Position numbers and translations under genes: made by a program. A stretch of DNA of 9,080 nt from an uncultured Phascolarctobacterium sp. GTDB lineage: Bacteria; Bacillota; Negativicutes; Acidaminococcales; Acidaminococcaceae. The notes beneath the pieces are model-generated. The model did no database searches. It had not been told where the DNA came from and worked only from the letters and a program-made list of their open reading frames with translations. The stretch spans positions 1 to 9,080 of the forward strand of contig URVO01000044.1 in the NCBI GenBank assembly GCA_900551335.1, read 5' to 3'. Shown piece after piece: positions 6,693 through 9,080 of this stretch. The stretch's first letter is position 1; the number at the start of each line of letters is the position of its first letter.

Positions 6693-6737
6693 ATCCCTGA
6701 GGCTAAACGCAGAACGCCTGGCTTCAGGGATTTTTTT
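6693..6737 (+). terminator. Intrinsic terminator of the plus-strand operon
   Basis: The stem pairs ATCCCTGAGGCT with GGCTTCAGGGAT (about 12 bp including two G-U wobbles) and is followed directly by seven T residues. It begins 7 nt after the ATPase stop codon. Confidence 0.9.
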
Positions 6738-6746
6738 ACGCAAAAA

Positions 6747-6784
6747 AAGTACACCGCACATTCACGTATCTGTGCGGTGTACTT
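6747..6784 (-). terminator. Intrinsic terminator for the minus-strand amino acid ABC operon
   Basis: AAGTACACCGCACA and TGTGCGGTGTACTT are perfect 14-bp complementary arms around a 10-nt loop. Read on the minus strand the stem is followed by a run of T residues (complement of the As at 6742-6748), so it terminates transcription coming from the ABC transporter genes. It sits about 140 nt beyond the ATPase stop, giving a long 3' untranslated region. On the plus strand it lies just before the small ORFs at 6797. Confidence 0.8.
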
Positions 6785-6796
6785 AAGGAGAGGTGT

Positions 6797-6826
6797 ATGA
6801 TGAAAAGATATGTTTATTGGAGTTAA
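6797..6826 (+). CDS. Possible 9-codon leader ORF
   Basis: A consensus-like AAGGAGAGG site (6785-6793) directly precedes ATGATG and a 9-codon frame (MMKRYVYWS). The stop TAA shares its last base with the ATG of the next small ORF, an arrangement that permits translational coupling. There is no clear plus-strand promoter, and a strong terminator lies just upstream at 6693-6737. The frame may simply be chance; it is reported because of the good ribosome binding site and the overlap. Confidence 0.25.
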   Translation: MMKRYVYWS

Positions 6827-6900
6827 TGAAAGTAATCTTGGCTTGGTTCCTTTCATCCTCGAGTATTATTATAGCAACTTATTATGACAAACGTAGGTAA
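6826..6900 (+). CDS. Possible 24-residue hydrophobic small protein
   Basis: This 24-codon frame starts at the ATG overlapping the stop of the preceding mini-ORF and ends in two consecutive TAA codons. A GGAG site lies 3-4 nt before the start. The peptide starts MKVILAWFLSSSSIIIATYY and ends in a basic DKRR, so it has one hydrophobic segment (residues 3-18) and a charged tail. This architecture is seen in small membrane proteins and in type I toxins, but no homologue is recognised. Base composition is much more AT-rich than the flanking genes. The minus-strand ABC transcript would run antisense across it. Real status is uncertain. Confidence 0.25.
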   Translation: MKVILAWFLSSSSIIIATYYDKRR

Positions 6901-6927
6901 TAATTTTAAAATAACTGTGAACTAAAT

Positions 6928-7689
6928 TTATTTCAAAATCACCTTCAGGAAGGACTTCAGGCGGTCGTTCTGCGGCTTCGTAAAAATATCCTCAGGACTT
7001 CCCTGCTCCTGCATGTGGCCGTCAGCCATAAAGACAACCTTCGTCGCTACCTCACGCGCAAAGCCCATCTCGTGCGTTACGACCACCATCGTCATATTTT
7101 CCTCAGCCAGCTCGCGCATCGTGCGCAGAACCTCACCCGTCAGCTCCGGATCCAGCGAGGACGTCGGCTCGTCGAACAGCATAATCGAAGGCTTCATTGC
7201 CAGCGCACGCGCAATCGCCACACGCTGCTGCTGACCGCCGGACAGCTTACGCGGATATACATCACGCTTATCTGACAGACCAACCTTTTTCAGCAGCACC
7301 TCGGCCTCCTTGATAACCTCATCGCGGTCACGCTTCTGCACATTCACCGGCGCTTCGATAAGATTCTCCAGCACCGTCATATGTGGAAAGAGGTTGAACT
7401 GCTGAAACACCATGCCCATCTTGCAGGCAATGCGGCGCGTATCGTTCTTGCTGACATATTCCGTACCACCGGCAGTCTCGCTGCACAGCACCTCGCCATC
7501 AATCGTAATGCTGCCCTTGTCAACAGTCTCCAGCTTATTCAGGCAGCGCAGCAGCGTACTCTTGCCGCCGCCGGACGGTCCGATAACAGCGACAACTTCG
7601 CCCTCATTGACCTCCAGGTCGATACCCTTTAAAACCTCTAAGTTATTAAATTTTTTCCAGATATTTTTTGCACTGATTTTATTTTGCAT
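6928..7689 (-). CDS. glnQ: Polar amino acid ABC transporter, ATP-binding protein (GlnQ/HisP-type)
   Basis: This 253-residue cytoplasmic ATPase drives amino acid import together with the permease and binding protein encoded upstream. All nucleotide-binding motifs are present: Walker [10 protein letters not shown] (residues 37-45), Q-loop FQQFNLFPH (95-103), signature LSGGQQQR (149-156), Walker [13 protein letters not shown] (169-180) and the H-loop VVVTHE (His206). Length and motifs match the polar amino acid (glutamine/histidine/cystine) subfamily. The insertion around residues 69-84 ([16 protein letters not shown]) is at the place where this subfamily varies. AAGGAATAAGAAA precedes the start at 7689. 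The gene follows the permease by 45 nt. The substrate cannot be decided from this subunit, so the symbol indicates family only. Confidence 0.93.
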   Translation of the reverse strand: MQNKISAKNIWKKFNNLEVLKGIDLEVNEGEVVAVIGPSGGGKSTLLRCLNKLETVDKGSITIDGEVLCSETAGGTEYVSKNDTRRIACKMGMVFQQFNLFPHMTVLENLIEAPVNVQKRDRDEVIKEAEVLLKKVGLSDKRDVYPRKLSGGQQQRVAIARALAMKPSIMLFDEPTSSLDPELTGEVLRTMRELAEENMTMVVVTHEMGFAREVATKVVFMADGHMQEQGSPEDIFTKPQNDRLKSFLKVILK

Positions 7690-7734
7690 TTTCTTATTCC
7701 TTACATTCCAGATTTAAGTTGCTTTATCGTCAGT

Positions 7735-8379
7735 TTAAGCATCGTATTTAGAGAAGCGCTTCTCCAGCTTCTCAAACACAACCGTCAAAATCAACGTAGC
7801 CACCAGATAGAACACAGCAGCAACAATGAACGGCGTAATGCTGAAGTCACGCTGTACAAGGTTACGTGCAGTACGCATAAGGTCGTTCATCGCGAGAACA
7901 TATACCAAAGAGGTATCCTTAACCAGCGTAATCGTCTCATTGCTGATAGGCGGCAGAATAATGCGCACAACCTGCGGCAGAATAATACGGCGCATCGTCT
8001 GCACATAGTTCATGCCCAGGGTATGCGCTGCCTCATACTGTCCCTGCGGAATAGCCTGAATGCCGGCACGGAAAATTTCGCAGAAATAAGCAGCATAGTT
8101 CAAAACAAAGGCCACAATCGCCGATTCAAAGTCCGGCAGGCGGATGCCCACGGACGGCAGCACAAAATACACAAAGAAAATCTGCAGCATCAGCGGTGTG
8201 CCGCGCAAAATCCATACATAGCAGCCAATCAGCGCCTGCAGCGGCTTAATGCCCGACACACGGCCCAAGCTCAGCAGCACGCCGAGCGGAATGCTCAGCA
8301 CAATCGTGATAATAAATACCTGGAACGACACCAGGCAGCCATCCAGCATCTGCGGAATGATGTTCATAACGTAATCCAT
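7735..8379 (-). CDS. Polar amino acid ABC transporter, permease (HisM/GlnP-type)
   Basis: This 214-residue membrane protein is the permease of the importer; as only one permease gene is seen, it likely acts as a homodimer. Hydrophobic segments near residues 17-38, 48-73, 86-108 and towards the C-terminus (IVAAVFYLVATLILTVVF) fit the usual five-helix layout. The cytoplasmic EAA loop that docks the ATPase is clear: EAAHTLGMNYVQTMRRIILP (residues 116-135). RGTPLMLQIFFVYF is typical of the family. The start at 8379 is preferred over the in-frame ATG at 8400 because GGAGAG lies 6 nt before 8379, whereas 8400 has no ribosome binding site and abuts the upstream hairpin. Confidence 0.93.
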   Translation of the reverse strand: MDYVMNIIPQMLDGCLVSFQVFIITIVLSIPLGVLLSLGRVSGIKPLQALIGCYVWILRGTPLMLQIFFVYFVLPSVGIRLPDFESAIVAFVLNYAAYFCEIFRAGIQAIPQGQYEAAHTLGMNYVQTMRRIILPQVVRIILPPISNETITLVKDTSLVYVLAMNDLMRTARNLVQRDFSITPFIVAAVFYLVATLILTVVFEKLEKRFSKYDA

Positions 8380-8405
8380 AAATAACTCTCCAATAATCAT
8401 AATTG

Positions 8406-8435
8406 GGGCTGCCGTAGCGGTTGCTGCGACAGCCC
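8406..8435 (-). other. Stem-loop between binding-protein and permease genes
   Basis: Arms GGGCTGTCGCAGC and GCTACGGCAGCCC (minus strand) form a 13-bp stem with one wobble, one mismatch and an AACC loop. No T-run follows on the minus strand, so it is not a standard terminator for this operon. Such hairpins after the binding-protein gene of ABC importers often protect the upstream mRNA from decay and so raise the amount of binding protein over the membrane subunits. That role is inferred from position. Confidence 0.6.
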
Positions 8436-8503
8436 TTGCTTTTTTACTAATTTAACTTAGTAGCTATGTACAATTTTACCACATCTACGCGCTAACGTCG
8501 ACC

Positions 8504-9080
8504 TTATTTGTTATAAAGAGTGATATCTGCACCCATCCATTTTTCGGAAATCTTTTTGCAGGTGCCATCCTTCTTCATTTCGTCCATAGCCTTGTCAATG
8601 CGCTCTCTGAATTCCTTGTCGTCCTTACGGAAGGCAATAGCTACAACCTCATCACCCATGGTTTCGTCCAGAATTCTGTAGGTATCCGGTTTCTTTTTAT
8701 CATAGTAGCCACGAGCCAGCACTGCGTCAACGATAGCAGCATCAACACGCTTGTTGTCCAGCTCCATGTAGATCGCAGCGAAATCAGGATATTTACGAAT
8801 CTCCTTCAGTCCTGCAGCCATATCCTTGTGTGCAGGCTGCTCTAACAGATAAGAGCCGGTGCTGTCATCCTGAACAGCAACAACCTTGCCCTTAAGGTCA
8901 GCAAGAGTTTTGATAGGAGAATCCTTAGGTACAACAACCAGCTGAGAGTTGGTGATGTAGGGCTTGGACATGCCATAAACCTTTTCACGCTCCGAATTAA
9001 CGGTGAAGCAGTTCCAGATAGCATCAATACGCTTGGATTTCAGCTCAGCCTCTTTAGCGCCCCAATCGATAGGCTTGAAT
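8504..9080 (-). CDS. Polar amino acid ABC transporter, substrate-binding protein (family 3; N-terminus outside window)
   Basis: The frame is open to the right edge; 191 residues are visible and the signal peptide region is missing. The sequence matches family 3 periplasmic or lipid-anchored solute-binding proteins for polar amino acids. The start of the visible part, WGAKEAELKSKRIDAIWNCF followed by TVNSEREKVYGMSKPYI, holds the conserved ligand-site stretch. LADLKGKVVAVQDDSTGSYLL and KRVDAAIVDAVLARGYY are standard for the second lobe. It ends with DGTCKKISEKWMGADITLYNK, a typical C-terminus. The internal ATG at 8971 is not the true start, because homologous sequence continues upstream. It is the first visible gene of the importer operon, with the permease and ATPase downstream. 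Substrate specificity is not decided here. Confidence 0.93.
   Translation of the reverse strand, partial: FKPIDWGAKEAELKSKRIDAIWNCFTVNSEREKVYGMSKPYITNSQLVVVPKDSPIKTLADLKGKVVAVQDDSTGSYLLEQPAHKDMAAGLKEIRKYPDFAAIYMELDNKRVDAAIVDAVLARGYYDKKKPDTYRILDETMGDEVVAIAFRKDDKEFRERIDKAMDEMKKDGTCKKISEKWMGADITLYNK

Noticed and set aside
5847..6761. 304-codon minus-strand frame
   Set aside because: It is antisense to the YjgR-type ATPase and runs through its terminator; no family features are visible.
7684..8385. 233-codon plus-strand frame
   Set aside because: It is the antisense shadow of the ABC permease, rich in His, Gln, Asn and Arg as expected for such shadows.
8406..8446. Plus-strand intrinsic terminator (hairpin followed by TTGCTTTTTT)
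   Set aside because: No plus-strand gene lies upstream within the right block, so the T-run on that strand is probably incidental.

Overview
The window holds two convergent or divergent metabolic blocks separated by a four-gene housekeeping operon. The 4Fe-4S two-subunit serine dehydratase, strong Gram-positive-type ribosome binding sites (AGGAGG, AAAGGAGGT), a HutP-family protein and an SSS symporter with a canonical extended -10 promoter all point to a Bacillota bacterium. Moderate GC with AT-rich intergenic DNA, and an amino-acid-fermenting gene set, would fit the Negativicutes (Acidaminococcaceae/Phascolarctobacterium-like). That placement is an inference, not shown by a marker gene.

Left block (1-3440, minus strand): transcription runs from a promoter near 3433 through a sodium:solute symporter (3333-1888), an imperfect hairpin and a short AT-rich leader. 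It then enters a HutP-like RNA-binding-type protein (1780-1340), the L-serine dehydratase beta subunit (1327-662) and the alpha subunit (653 to beyond the left edge). The last three are tightly packed (12 and 8 nt gaps). They look like one unit for turning serine into pyruvate and ammonia, with the symporter as a possible uptake partner.

Divergent intergenic region (3334-3602): it carries the symporter promoter with an inverted repeat next to it, a perfect 14-bp palindrome resembling a Rex box, and a promoter-like sequence just before the plus-strand operon.

Middle block (3603-6737, plus strand): a small TSCPD-domain protein, a CorA-type Mg2+ channel, an unrecognised 76-residue protein and a HerA/YjgR-type (DUF853) ATPase, closed by a clear intrinsic terminator.

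Junction (6738-6927): a perfect 14-bp hairpin that acts as a terminator for the minus strand, and a possible pair of overlapping tiny plus-strand ORFs (9 and 24 codons), the second with a hydrophobic core and basic tail.

Right block (6928-9080, minus strand): a polar amino acid ABC importer in the order binding protein (partial, off the right edge), stem-loop, permease, ATPase. No transposase, CRISPR, tRNA or rRNA was seen. The most unusual points are the HutP-family protein inside a serine dehydratase operon, with its leader, and the tiny overlapping ORFs at the junction.
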